This document shows, piece by piece, positions 9,271 through 18,475 of a stretch of DNA of 37,234 nt. Position 1 is the first letter of the stretch; the number at the start of each line of letters is the position of its first letter. The position numbers were made by a program, and so were the translations under genes. The DNA is from an uncultured Bacilli bacterium (GTDB taxonomy: Bacteria > Bacillota_I > Bacilli_A > RF39 > UBA660). The DNA is taken from contig CANQHJ010000006.1 in the NCBI GenBank assembly GCA_947623665.1, positions 1 to 37,234 of the forward strand. The letters run 5' to 3'. The notes under the pieces were generated by a model. That model was not told the origin of the DNA and did not search any database. It saw only the letters and a list, made by a program, of their open reading frames with translations.

Positions 9271-10105
9271 CACTCATCTTAAAAAAGCAAGAAAATATAA
9301 AACTTATAAATACAACTATCAAAGCTGAATATATTTTTGAACTAAATAATCCAAAAACAGAAAAATAGTAAAACATTAATACATCTATAACAATACATAA
9401 TAATCTATTAATAAAAAATACAAGTCTACTATTATTATCAATATCATTTTTATACATAAAGTAAGTACCTAACATAACAATAATACTTGATGTTATAATA
9501 CTAACAAATTCATTAATACCTAACTTTATAAATAAAAGCCATAAAAGTAAAGATAATATAAAATTAATTACACCAAAAAATCCACAAATAACAAAACTAC
9601 TTAATTTATTAAACCAACTAGTATTATTATCTTCTTTTATATAATTCTCTATCAAATTAACCATATTTTCATTATTACTCTCATATTTTTTAGGAGTAAA
9701 TTTTTTTGCTTTAGTAATAACTTTATCAATTGTTGAAAAATCTTTAAGTTCTAGTATATAACCTCTACGTGCAAACTCACTAATAATTTGTTTTTGATGG
9801 TCATTAGTATGTTCCTTATATTTAGAAAGTCTTGCTGCTGCAATAACTTTTTTATCATTAGTAAGTCCAGTTAAAATAGATCCTACTCCTCCATGTGTAA
9901 TTAAAACATCACAATCTTTAATTAATTTATTAAATTTTTCCATAGAAACTAAATCAAATATTTCCATATTTTTAGATTCATATTTAGTATAACCTGCTTG
10001 TACAATAACTTTATCCTTAATCTTTTTCTCTTCTATTTTTTTATCTATTGCTTTAAGTAATCTATCAAAACTTTTATCCTGAGTTCCAAGTGTAACAAAT
10101 ATCAT
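9263..10105 (-). CDS. PssE/Alg13-like glycosyltransferase C-terminal domain fused to a GtrA-like membrane domain
   Basis: From the MIFVTLGTQ start: 'MIFVTLGTQDKSFDRLLKAID', 'LITHGGVGSILTGL', 'DHQKQIISEFARRGYI'; then about four hydrophobic segments 'FVICGFFGVINFILSLLLWLLF...' like GtrA. ATG overlaps the upstream stop (TAATG). Confidence 0.8.
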   Translation of the reverse strand: MIFVTLGTQDKSFDRLLKAIDKKIEEKKIKDKVIVQAGYTKYESKNMEIFDLVSMEKFNKLIKDCDVLITHGGVGSILTGLTNDKKVIAAARLSKYKEHTNDHQKQIISEFARRGYILELKDFSTIDKVITKAKKFTPKKYESNNENMVNLIENYIKEDNNTSWFNKLSSFVICGFFGVINFILSLLLWLLFIKLGINEFVSIITSSIIVMLGTYFMYKNDIDNNSRLVFFINRLLCIVIDVLMFYYFSVFGLFSSKIYSALIVVFISFIFSCFFKMSED

Positions 10106-10575
10106 TAAAAAATCCACCCTCCATAAACAGCATTAGGATAAAGTTTTTTCATTTCTTCCCACTGTACAACAAATAAATCTGAAAAAGGATAAAGTAATCT
10201 ACCAGTAATAGTTTTAGTATTTATATTTGCAAAAGTCTCTATATAAATAATTTTACTTCCAAATATTTTACCAATTAAACACATAGGACCTGCAGTATGA
10301 GCACCCGTTGTAATTATGTAGTCTGGTCTAAAGCTCAAATAATAATAAAGACTTTTAAAACAATTTATAATAAGTTTGAATGGATAAACAAGCATATGAT
10401 CTTTAGTACCATATATTAAAAAATGTATGTTTTCTTTAAATCTTTTCTTTAATTTTAAATTAGATTTAGTCTTCTCAGTTATAATAGTATAATCATAATT
10501 AGAAAACATTTTATCAAGTTGTAACAATTCTGATAAATGTCCCCCTGTACTAGAAATAAACATAACCCTCTTCAT
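10105..10575 (-). CDS. PssD/Alg14-like polysaccharide biosynthesis glycosyltransferase subunit
   Basis: From MKRVMFISSTGGHLSELLQL; 'IITTGAHTAGPMCLIGKIFGSKIIYIETFANI', 'LFVVQWEEMKKLYPNAVYGG' typical of PssD/Alg14. Confidence 0.88.
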   Translation of the reverse strand: MKRVMFISSTGGHLSELLQLDKMFSNYDYTIITEKTKSNLKLKKRFKENIHFLIYGTKDHMLVYPFKLIINCFKSLYYYLSFRPDYIITTGAHTAGPMCLIGKIFGSKIIYIETFANINTKTITGRLLYPFSDLFVVQWEEMKKLYPNAVYGGWIF

Positions 10576-10580
10576 GATAA

Positions 10581-11714
10581 TCACATCCTTAGTAAATCTA
10601 ACCATTCTTCCTTGACAACATCTTTAGTATATTTTTTAATACTATTCCTACTCTCTTTTCCAATACTAACTCTAGTATCTCTATCTTTCATTAAATCTTC
10701 AACTTTCTTAATAAAAGCCTTATAACTACGATTCTTTATTAGATATCCATTTTTACCACTTTTTATAATCTCACGAGCACCTTCAGCAGAAGAAAAAGCA
10801 ATACAAGGAAGTCCATGACTCATTGCCTCAATTAACACAATTCCAAAAGACTCAGTATGAGAAGTCATAAGATAAATAGATGATTTCTTTAACATTTGAT
10901 TTATATATTCTTTATCTTTAAAACCATGTAAAGTAACTCTTTTTTCTAAATTATGTCTTTCTATATAATTTTCAAGTCTTTCTCTTTCATCACCATCACC
11001 AATAATATCTAAATGCCAATCTTCATGTTTTTTAGAAATTATAGTATACATTTTAAGTAAATCTATATATCCTTTTTCTGAAGACAATCTCCCAACTGAA
11101 ATCAATCTTTTTTCTTTTAAAGCAGCCATCCTAGATGGCACTTCATCAATTGCATTAGGAATAAAACAACACTTACATTTAGACTTTATAAGTTCTCTTC
11201 TATAAAATTTCTTTAAATTAGCAGAAACTAAAACTAAATAATCTAATTTCCAACAACATCTAACTATCTTATTTGCATATGCCAAATCATCATGGTAATG
11301 ATTATGTTCCCAACCAATTTTAACTATATTTTTCTTGCCATAATCTCCTAACCATTTATCAAAAATATCTCTTGTTGCAATTATTGCATCAGCATCACTT
11401 GACTTTATATAATCAATATTAACTTTACGCCTTATTCTAAGTCCTTTAAGACCACGTATTCCCTCTTTTAACATAGAAATAAAATGTCTATTTCTTAAAG
11501 CCTCTCTAAACTCTCTCTTATTAGGAAGAAAGTTTTTAGTTAAATATTTTATTTTTACTCTTTCATCTATATCAAAAACCGGCTTATCATAAAGTTTATA
11601 AGTCGATATTATTTCTACATCATAATTATTTACTAAAATATTTGCAAGAGTTGCAACTGATTTTTCTATTCCTCCATATCCCAAATGAAGTGATAAAATG
11701 GCAATTTTTTTCAT
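10581..11714 (-). CDS. Glycosyltransferase family 4 protein
   Basis: ORF 377 aa; 'SLHLGYGGIEKSVATLANIL', 'SVGRLSSEKGYIDLLKMY', 'HTESFGIVLIEAMSHGLPCIAF'. Confidence 0.92.
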   Translation of the reverse strand: MKKIAILSLHLGYGGIEKSVATLANILVNNYDVEIISTYKLYDKPVFDIDERVKIKYLTKNFLPNKREFREALRNRHFISMLKEGIRGLKGLRIRRKVNIDYIKSSDADAIIATRDIFDKWLGDYGKKNIVKIGWEHNHYHDDLAYANKIVRCCWKLDYLVLVSANLKKFYRRELIKSKCKCCFIPNAIDEVPSRMAALKEKRLISVGRLSSEKGYIDLLKMYTIISKKHEDWHLDIIGDGDERERLENYIERHNLEKRVTLHGFKDKEYINQMLKKSSIYLMTSHTESFGIVLIEAMSHGLPCIAFSSAEGAREIIKSGKNGYLIKNRSYKAFIKKVEDLMKDRDTRVSIGKESRNSIKKYTKDVVKEEWLDLLRM

Positions 11715-11805
11715 AATACCACATCCCTTTAATACTTATATTATACCTAAAATTAGTATTTGCTTCCATGAAATACCTAAATATTTAACTAGTTTTACAT
11801 TAAAA

Positions 11806-11842
11806 AAGTAAAATAGACATCTACTTTACATCTATTTTACTT
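11806..11842 (-). terminator. Terminator downstream of rseP
   Basis: 12-bp perfect stem AAGTAAAATAGA (11806-11817) / TCTATTTTACTT (11831-11842), T-rich on the minus strand after the stem. Confidence 0.75.
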
Positions 11843-12884
11843 AAAATAATTTCAAAATATCATTAAATGTAATATATACCATCAATAACATAAGTAAAAA
11901 CAATCCCACTGTATGAATCATATTTTCTGTTCTTCTGTCAACTGGACTTCCTTTTATCTTCTCAATAATTATAAATAATATATGCCCTCCATCAAATGCA
12001 GGAAGAGGAAGTAAATTTATAAATCCAACATTAATACTTAAAAATGCCACTAAATATAAAATACTAGCAAGACCAGATTTACTTTGTTCTCCAACAATAG
12101 AATATATACCAACAGGTCCACTAAGTTGATTAACACTAATACCACCAGTAAATAAATATCCAACTGTAATAGCCATCTGTTTAAATAAAGATTTAGTCTT
12201 AACAAAAGTATATTTAACAGCAGGTATTAATCCATAATACTTTGTTGTTTTCATATCAATACCATAATGATATTTAGTTTTTCCTTTAACAGTTTTCTTC
12301 TTAGGAGTAACAGAAATTTTTCTTTCTACTCCATCTTTTAATACAACCATAGAAACAGTATCACCTGGTTTAGAAATAGCAAGATATAAAGAGACATCAT
12401 CAATAGTAGAAATGTCCTTCCCATTAACCTCTACTATTCTATCACCCTTTTCAAGACCAGCAACATAAGCAGCAGAACCTTTATCTATTTTAGCAATAAT
12501 AGGCTCTAAATTCTGAGCACCACTAAAAAGTGCTATTAAGAAAAGTAAAAGTATTGCAAAAAGAAAATTAAATCCTGCTCCAAAAAACATAACTAAAAAT
12601 CTTTCCCAAGCCTTTTTAGCAAACAATTTACGATTTTTAGGAATCTTTTTATCATCATCTATTTCTTCTCCTGCAAGTTGTACAAAACCTCCAATAGGTA
12701 TTGCTCTAATACAGTATTCAGTCTCTTTTCCCTTTTTACTAAATAATTTAGGTCCCATACCAAGAGAAAATTCATAAACATAAACATCTGTAAGTTTAGC
12801 AAATAGAAAATGTCCAAATTCATGAACAAATATAATTGCTCCTAAAATTAATATAAATAAAATTATTGTATATATAAATGACAT
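11841..12884 (-). CDS. rseP: Site-2 family intramembrane metalloprotease RseP/RasP
   Basis: ORF 347 aa; HEFGH zinc motif, PDZ domain 'GSAAYVAGLEKGDRIVEVNGKDI', 'NLLPLPAFDGGHILF'. Confidence 0.95.
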   Translation of the reverse strand: MSFIYTIILFILILGAIIFVHEFGHFLFAKLTDVYVYEFSLGMGPKLFSKKGKETEYCIRAIPIGGFVQLAGEEIDDDKKIPKNRKLFAKKAWERFLVMFFGAGFNFLFAILLLFLIALFSGAQNLEPIIAKIDKGSAAYVAGLEKGDRIVEVNGKDISTIDDVSLYLAISKPGDTVSMVVLKDGVERKISVTPKKKTVKGKTKYHYGIDMKTTKYYGLIPAVKYTFVKTKSLFKQMAITVGYLFTGGISVNQLSGPVGIYSIVGEQSKSGLASILYLVAFLSINVGFINLLPLPAFDGGHILFIIIEKIKGSPVDRRTENMIHTVGLFLLMLLMVYITFNDILKLF

Positions 12885-12895
12885 ATAATCTCCTC

Positions 12896-13696
12896 CTATA
12901 AAATATCAATAAATAAAATAAATGCCAATACAACAAATATAATACTATCTAATCTATCAAGTATTCCTCCATGTCCAGGAATTAAATTAGAAAAATCTTT
13001 CTGATTATAATATCTTTTAATGGCAGAAAAAACTAAATCTCCAACTTGACCAATTAATGATAATACCATAGTAATTAATATTAATGTAACAATAGAAAGA
13101 GAACTATTAATTATAACATGATAATAAGTACTAGATATAATAACAGCCATCAAAGTACCACCTATCATCCCCTCAACAGTCTTCTTAGGTGATATTTTTT
13201 CAAGTAATTTATGACGTCCAATTAAAAGTCCTGTAAAATATGCAAAAGTATCCGTCATAATAGTAATTAAAAACAAAAATATAACATAATCTAAACTATA
13301 ATTTCTAGTAATAAGTAATACGTTAAAACTCATACCAACAAATAATATAGACCCAACTAAGAAGAAAGCATCATTAATACTATATGTTTTACTATCTTGA
13401 AAAACAATAATAGGTATTAAAAATATAAATATTATAAATGTTATTACTCTATAATCTAATTTAGTAGTAAATAAAACAGAATCTGAATTCATAAGACAAC
13501 AGAATAAAACCAAAAGATATGCAAATACTTTCATAACAAGAGGAAATGGTTTTCTACTTTCTCTAATATGTATCATTTCATATAAACCCAAAACTGCAAG
13601 AGCTGCCATAAGTAATGCATAAGGTTTGCCTCCAATAATCAACAATGGAACAAATACAAGTAACATAACAATTGCACTTAAAATTCTTACTTTCAT
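12896..13696 (-). CDS. cdsA: Phosphatidate cytidylyltransferase
   Basis: ORF 266 aa multi-pass; 'SPKKTVEGMIGG' and 'SNLIPGHGGILDRLDSIIF' CDP-diglyceride synthase signature; adjacent to rseP. Confidence 0.95.
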   Translation of the reverse strand: MKVRILSAIVMLLVFVPLLIIGGKPYALLMAALAVLGLYEMIHIRESRKPFPLVMKVFAYLLVLFCCLMNSDSVLFTTKLDYRVITFIIFIFLIPIIVFQDSKTYSINDAFFLVGSILFVGMSFNVLLITRNYSLDYVIFLFLITIMTDTFAYFTGLLIGRHKLLEKISPKKTVEGMIGGTLMAVIISSTYYHVIINSSLSIVTLILITMVLSLIGQVGDLVFSAIKRYYNQKDFSNLIPGHGGILDRLDSIIFVVLAFILFIDIL

Positions 13697-13752
13697 ACTA
13701 ATCCTCCAATACTATATTTAGTATAATACTAAATTAAAAACTAGTAAAGTAA

Positions 13753-13774
13753 AAGATTACTAAATTGTAATCTT
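13753..13774 (-). terminator. Terminator downstream of the surface-protein gene
   Basis: AAGATTAC (13753-13760) / GTAATCTT (13767-13774) followed on the minus strand by TTACTTT. Confidence 0.6.
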
Positions 13775-14741
13775 AACTTTTTTTTCTAAGTTCAAAAATA
13801 ACTATCGAACTACCAATAAGTAAAATAGACATTCCCATTAAAAGTCTAAATCTATCACTAGCTGCAGTATCAGGTATTTTTCTAATAGTTTGAGAACCAT
13901 TTGCCGCAGGTGTTGATGGTGTATCATTTACAGATGTATTAGTATTAACATTACTATTGTTATTATTACTATTATTATTAGTATTATTATCTGTTTTTTC
14001 ATTAAACCAACTACTTTGCATAGTTCCCATAACACTATCTAAATTACTAAAATTATGAATAAATAATGCCAAACCTTTTTGATTTAAAACATCTTCTTGT
14101 CCAAAATCAGCATCACTTTTTAATAACAAATCAAAATCCCATAAAGAACTTTTCATAGATTCATCAGAAAGTAGACTATTATCTAAATTAGCTGCTCCAT
14201 CTTTTTTACTATAAGTACCCATACTTATCCATTGAGAAGCAGTATAGTCAATACTATTAGGATTTTTTATACTATAAAGACCCTTAGACGTATTACCAAG
14301 TAAAGTATAATGTCTAATTTTATCATAGTCTTTTGGTATTTTATTTATCTTATAATTTACAACAAGAATTGCCTTATAAACTTTACTATCATCATCAATA
14401 GGTGCTCCTGCAGTAAGTAAAGCATCCAAAGAAGGATGACTAAGATTTAAATTAACACTTATCATCTCTGGAAAATAATTATATTTAACTTTTTTAGCAT
14501 TAGGGCTTATTGTAAGAGAATCAGCAGGTACATTAATAGTTTTATATGCTTCAAAATAATCTTCTATTTTATTATTAGAATAATCATAAACCTTAATATC
14601 TACACCAGTAATACTTAATGATAATCCCTCTGATTCCACACTTATAGGAAATTCTGCCGCTTTAACATCTAATATATTAAACAAAAACATTCCAATAAAG
14701 ACAACTATTAAAATATTAAAATATCTTCTCATAATAATCAC
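13773..14741 (-). CDS. Secreted/wall-associated protein with sortase-like C-terminal signal (IPDTA)
   Basis: ORF 322 aa; N-terminal signal peptide, Asn/Ser/Thr-rich linker, C-terminal 'IPDTAASDRFRLLMGMSILLIGSSIVIFELRKKS' (motif + TM + basic tail). Confidence 0.65.
   Translation of the reverse strand: MIIMRRYFNILIVVFIGMFLFNILDVKAAEFPISVESEGLSLSITGVDIKVYDYSNNKIEDYFEAYKTINVPADSLTISPNAKKVKYNYFPEMISVNLNLSHPSLDALLTAGAPIDDDSKVYKAILVVNYKINKIPKDYDKIRHYTLLGNTSKGLYSIKNPNSIDYTASQWISMGTYSKKDGAANLDNSLLSDESMKSSLWDFDLLLKSDADFGQEDVLNQKGLALFIHNFSNLDSVMGTMQSSWFNEKTDNNTNNNSNNNNSNVNTNTSVNDTPSTPAANGSQTIRKIPDTAASDRFRLLMGMSILLIGSSIVIFELRKKS
13937..13990. repeat. AAT/ATT-type trinucleotide low-complexity repeat encoding an N/S/T-rich linker
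   Basis: 'tattagtattaacattactattgttattattactattattattagtattattat' encodes NNTNNNSNNNNSNVNTNT. Confidence 0.7.
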
Positions 14742-14822
14742 CTACTATATTAATAATGTACCACATTTTTAATATTTATAACAATAATATTAACATAAGG
14801 TTTACAATTCATGTAAAGTAAA

Positions 14823-14850
14823 AATACAGAATATTAACATACTCTGTATT
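14823..14850 (-). terminator. Terminator at the end of rpsP-khpA
   Basis: AATACAGA (14823-14830) / TCTGTATT (14843-14850), T-rich on the minus strand after the stem. Confidence 0.6.
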
Positions 14851-15094
14851 AAAACTTATCAATATCAATTTTTACATAACGATTGTCTTTAAGTGAAGAA
14901 CTAGCCTGTACTAAAGTTCTAAGAGCATTAGCAGTACGTCCACTCTTACCAATTACTCTTCCCATATCATCTTCACTAACTAATACTTGAATTAACATAG
15001 TATCATCATCAGTTTCAAACTCTTTAACACTAACAGATTCTTCATCAACAACTAAACTTTTAACAATCTTTTCAGTTAAACTAACTAAATCCAT
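14849..15094 (-). CDS. khpA: KH-domain RNA-binding protein KhpA (YlqC)
   Basis: From MDLVSLTEKIVKSLV; KH signature 'DMGRVIGKSGRTANALRTLVQA'; immediately downstream of rpsP. Confidence 0.93.
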   Translation of the reverse strand: MDLVSLTEKIVKSLVVDEESVSVKEFETDDDTMLIQVLVSEDDMGRVIGKSGRTANALRTLVQASSSLKDNRYVKIDIDKF

Positions 15095-15095
15095 A

Positions 15096-15374
15096 TTACT
15101 TATCCTTTTTTTGTTTATTATCAGCAAATTTCTTCATTATACCTTCTTTAGAAAGTAAATTACGAACTGTATCAGATGGAATAGCACCATTATTTAACCA
15201 TTTCATTGCTAACTCTTCATTAATTTTAACTTGATTATCAGCATTAATTGGATCATAAGTACCAATTAACTCTAAATACTTTCCATCTCTTGGACGTCTA
15301 CTATCAGTTGCTACAATACGATAATGTGGACGTTTTTTAGCACCCATTCTCATTAATCTAATCTTTACTGCCAT
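15096..15374 (-). CDS. rpsP: 30S ribosomal protein S16
   Basis: ORF 92 aa '[42 protein letters not shown]'. Confidence 0.98.
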   Translation of the reverse strand: MAVKIRLMRMGAKKRPHYRIVATDSRRPRDGKYLELIGTYDPINADNQVKINEELAMKWLNNGAIPSDTVRNLLSKEGIMKKFADNKQKKDK

Positions 15375-15414
15375 AAATAATCATTCCTTCCTTTCAACGT
15401 TACCTATTATACAA

Positions 15415-15442
15415 GAAAAAAAAGGTGCTGTCAACCTTTTTT
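15415..15442 (-). terminator. Terminator downstream of cotE
   Basis: AAAAAAAGGT GCTGTCA ACCTTTTTTT inverted repeat just after the cotE stop codon. Confidence 0.7.
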
Positions 15443-15450
15443 TGATAACA

Positions 15451-15999
15451 CTAATTTATTGTATCTTCTGTATTAATATATTCTTCATTAACCTCATTAT
15501 CTATATTAGAAATATCTTCATCTTTTACTTGCTCTTCTATCTCATCCCAAGGATCTTCATTTTCATCAATTGCTATTTTAACCTTAGTATCACCAACAAG
15601 TTCAATACCAAGCTCTTTATCAATATTATATTTTATTTTACTATTTTCAATTTCAATTTTTGTACAACTAGGTTGCTTCAAACTTCTAACAATAATTTCT
15701 TCATTACCACTATCAGCATCTTCTCTTCTTCTAACATTAACAACTTCTTGATATTGATTAACACCTTTATAAACATCTGTCTTAGTGTCATTATCGTAAG
15801 CATACCAAATATTAACATCATAACTACCATTAATAGTAATAGAATCTCCAGATCTTACTCCATTAAAATTATGATTTATTACCCAACATCCAAGTATTGT
15901 AGTAGGAACATTTTCAACAGTTGCTTCATACGAAGAACTAAAAGTCTTTTTACCTTTACCAATAACGGCTTTAGTAACAATTTCTCTAAAATTAGGCAT
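15451..15999 (-). CDS. cotE: Outer spore coat morphogenetic protein CotE
   Basis: ORF 182 aa 'MPNFREIVTKAVIGKGKKTFSSSYEATVENVPTTILGCWVINHNFNGVRSGDSITINGSYDVNIWYAYDNDTKTDVYKG...IIVRSLKQPSCTKIEI...GIELVGDTKVKIAI' with the acidic C-terminus of CotE; synteny with miaB-ymcA. Confidence 0.92.
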   Translation of the reverse strand: MPNFREIVTKAVIGKGKKTFSSSYEATVENVPTTILGCWVINHNFNGVRSGDSITINGSYDVNIWYAYDNDTKTDVYKGVNQYQEVVNVRRREDADSGNEEIIVRSLKQPSCTKIEIENSKIKYNIDKELGIELVGDTKVKIAIDENEDPWDEIEEQVKDEDISNIDNEVNEEYINTEDTIN

Positions 16000-16065
16000 A
16001 TTTTCTCCTCCTCTAATCTAGTGTATGCAAAAGAAAGAAAAAACTATACTTTAATACATAAAAAA

Positions 16066-16081
16066 AGAAGCCTTAGCTTCT
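16066..16081 (-). terminator. Terminator downstream of the FxLYD-like gene
   Basis: AGAAGC CTTA GCTTCT hairpin followed on the minus strand by TTTTTTT. Confidence 0.65.
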
Positions 16082-16087
16082 AAAACT

Positions 16088-16594
16088 TTATTTTTTTGCT
16101 TCCACTTTAAATGTATGAGCATTTTTATAATTTTTATCAATTACAGTATCAATACGAATTTCTCCTTTAGGTGCTACTGTATCAATATAAGTTGGTACTC
16201 TACCCATTTCTTTTCCACTAGCATCTAAGAAAACAATATCAACCATTCCAGCAGGAAATTCATTATCAACAGTATTAGTGATATTAGCCATTAAATGTGT
16301 TAATGATGAAGTAGATTCCACTTCTATATCTTTAAGTTCTAATCCCTCATAAGTTTTATTTTTTAATAACTCCTCAGAAACATTCTCTTCTGCAATACCT
16401 TTTGTTTCTTCATTTTTTACCTTTTTATTAAAAGCTACAAAACCACTAAATGCAACTAACATTAAAACAAATACTAAAGCAACAACAAATAACATTTTTT
16501 GTGCTGGTTTTAAGTTAGATAACATACCTTTTTTATTATTGTTTTGAATATTATCATAATTCCCTGAATTCTTATTAAAATTAAACTTTGACAT
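16088..16594 (-). CDS. Single-pass membrane protein with extracytoplasmic FxLYD-like domain
   Basis: ORF 168 aa; TM 'MLFVVALVFVLMLVAFSGFVAF'; 'YEGLELKDIEVESTSSLTHLMANITNTVDNEFPAGMVDIVFLDASGKEMGRVPTYIDTVAPKGEIRID' resembles FxLYD domains. Confidence 0.6.
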   Translation of the reverse strand: MSKFNFNKNSGNYDNIQNNNKKGMLSNLKPAQKMLFVVALVFVLMLVAFSGFVAFNKKVKNEETKGIAEENVSEELLKNKTYEGLELKDIEVESTSSLTHLMANITNTVDNEFPAGMVDIVFLDASGKEMGRVPTYIDTVAPKGEIRIDTVIDKNYKNAHTFKVEAKK

Positions 16595-16662
16595 TATCTC
16601 TATCTCCTTTTCTATTTTTCATTTTATAGTATTATTATATATCAAAATAAAAAAAAAAGAAA

Positions 16663-16992
16663 CTAAATATTTATTTTTTTATCAAAATAACTATTCAATT
16701 CTTCTCTAACAAAATAAATTATATCATTAATTTCTTCTAAATTTTTATTATACTCGGAATAAATTGGTATTTCATTAAGCTTTTTTTCTAGGTTTTTCAA
16801 AGCTTTGCCAATATCTTCATCATTATTATTTTTAACATACTCTTTTTGTAAATTTTTGATTTCTTCAATAAGTTTTATGATGTTGGAACTTTTTTCCATC
16901 TTCTTTTTTAATTCAATTACTTTTCTATATTGTTTAGTATTTTCTATATAATTTTTTAAATCTATAACAGCATCTTCAACATTTCTATCCAT
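16663..16992 (-). CDS. ymcA: YlbF/YmcA family protein (RicA-like)
   Basis: Start at MDRNVEDAVIDLKNYIENTKQYRKVIELKKKMEKS; YlbF/YmcA helical family pattern; position directly after miaB as in Bacillus. Confidence 0.75.
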   Translation of the reverse strand: MDRNVEDAVIDLKNYIENTKQYRKVIELKKKMEKSSNIIKLIEEIKNLQKEYVKNNNDEDIGKALKNLEKKLNEIPIYSEYNKNLEEINDIIYFVREELNSYFDKKINI

Positions 16993-18397
16993 CAACTTCT
17001 CCATCCAAGCTCCAAGTTTTAGCATCCATAATCTTAACTGGCACAATACTACCAACCTCTACATCATTTCCAGTAAAATTAACAAGCTTATTTCCTTCAG
17101 TATATCCAAAATAATGATTTTTTTTCTTAGAAATACCCTCAACTAAAACTTTTTCTACCTTACCCACTAGTTTTTTATTATTTTCTAAAAAATATTTATT
17201 AACCAAATTATTAAGTCTTTGTAATCTTTCTTCTTTTTCTTCTATTGGAACTTCATCTAATAACTTACAAGCTGCAGTACCTTCTCTTTTAGAATAAATA
17301 AATGTAAAAGCATTATCAAACTTACACTCATTTACCAAACTAAGTGTTTCTAAAAAGTCCTCTTCATCTTCTCCTGGAAAACCAACTATAATATCAGTAG
17401 ATATTGCAATATTCTTAACCTTATCTTTTAATTTTTTAAATAATTCCAAATAATCTTCTTTAGTATAACGACGTCCCATAAGTTTTAAAATACGACTACT
17501 ACCAGATTGTACAGGTAAATGAACACTAGGCATAATATTTGGATATTTAGCAATCATATCTATCATTTCATCTGTAAAATCCCAAGGATGACTAGTAACA
17601 AACCTAATTCTTTCTATTTTAGTTTCTGCAACATCTCTAAGTAAATCACTAAAAGAATAACCATCATATAAATCTTTACCATAAGCATTAACATTTTGAC
17701 CAAGTAAAGTTACTTCTTTATAACCATCTTTTATTAATTTATTAATCTCTTTTAATATATATTCTTTTTTTCTACTTCTTTGTCTACCTCTAGTAAAAGG
17801 TACTATACAATAAGTACAAAACTTATCACAACCATAAATTATATTAACATAAGCTTTATAAGTTGTATCTCGCTTCAAAGGCATATCTTCAACTAAATCT
17901 AACTCTTCAGAATAAACTTCTACTTCTTGTAATCCAGTATTAATAGCCTTATCAACAATATAAGGTAAATGATCCATATTATGAGTACCAATAACAAAGT
18001 TAACATATTTATATTTATCAAGTATTTTATCCACAACAACTTTCTCTTGAGCCATACATCCACAAATACCAACTATCAAATCTTTTTTAGTCTCTTTTAA
18101 ATGCTTTACTCTTCCAAGCATACCAAAAGCCTTATTATGAGCATTTTCTCTAATAGAACATGTATTAAGTAAAATTAAATCACTATCTTCATAATTATCA
18201 GTCTGTTTAAAGCCAAGCTCTAAAAGCATAGCACATAAATTTTCACTATCATGTTCATTCATCTGACATCCATAAGTCTTTAAGAAAAATTTTTTCCCTT
18301 TATATTTTCCTATTAAAGATTTATCTATATTATAAGATATAACATTTTCATTCTTATCTTTTCTCATTTTAGCTTTTGTATAATCAGGTAGCTTCAT
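16985..18397 (-). CDS. miaB: tRNA-2-methylthio-N6-dimethylallyladenosine synthase
   Basis: Start at MKLPDYTKAK (SD-like GGGGTG upstream); 'FFLKTYGCQMNEHDSE', radical SAM 'YGCDKFCTYCIVPFTRGRQRSR', 'PVQSGSSRILKLMGRRYT', TRAM domain. Confidence 0.96.
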   Translation of the reverse strand: MKLPDYTKAKMRKDKNENVISYNIDKSLIGKYKGKKFFLKTYGCQMNEHDSENLCAMLLELGFKQTDNYEDSDLILLNTCSIRENAHNKAFGMLGRVKHLKETKKDLIVGICGCMAQEKVVVDKILDKYKYVNFVIGTHNMDHLPYIVDKAINTGLQEVEVYSEELDLVEDMPLKRDTTYKAYVNIIYGCDKFCTYCIVPFTRGRQRSRKKEYILKEINKLIKDGYKEVTLLGQNVNAYGKDLYDGYSFSDLLRDVAETKIERIRFVTSHPWDFTDEMIDMIAKYPNIMPSVHLPVQSGSSRILKLMGRRYTKEDYLELFKKLKDKVKNIAISTDIIVGFPGEDEEDFLETLSLVNECKFDNAFTFIYSKREGTAACKLLDEVPIEEKEERLQRLNNLVNKYFLENNKKLVGKVEKVLVEGISKKKNHYFGYTEGNKLVNFTGNDVEVGSIVPVKIMDAKTWSLDGEVDG

Positions 18398-18456
18398 TAC
18401 TACACCCCATTTCCAGATATATTTTACATCAAAAGCAATTATTTTACAACAAAAAA

Positions 18457-18475
18457 AGTTTAGTAAAACTAAACT
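18457..18475 (-). terminator. Terminator downstream of the DUF6020-like gene
   Basis: AGTTTAGT AAA ACTAAACT hairpin followed on the minus strand by TTTTTT. Confidence 0.65.

Noticed and set aside
10537-10725. 62-aa plus-strand ORF
   Set aside because: Antisense to the well-supported pssD and GT4 genes; no motif.
15442-16083. 213-aa plus-strand ORF antisense to cotE
   Set aside because: Longer than cotE itself, but composition is Asn/Ile/Phe low-complexity as expected from an antisense reading of AT-rich DNA. The minus-strand CotE homology is convincing.
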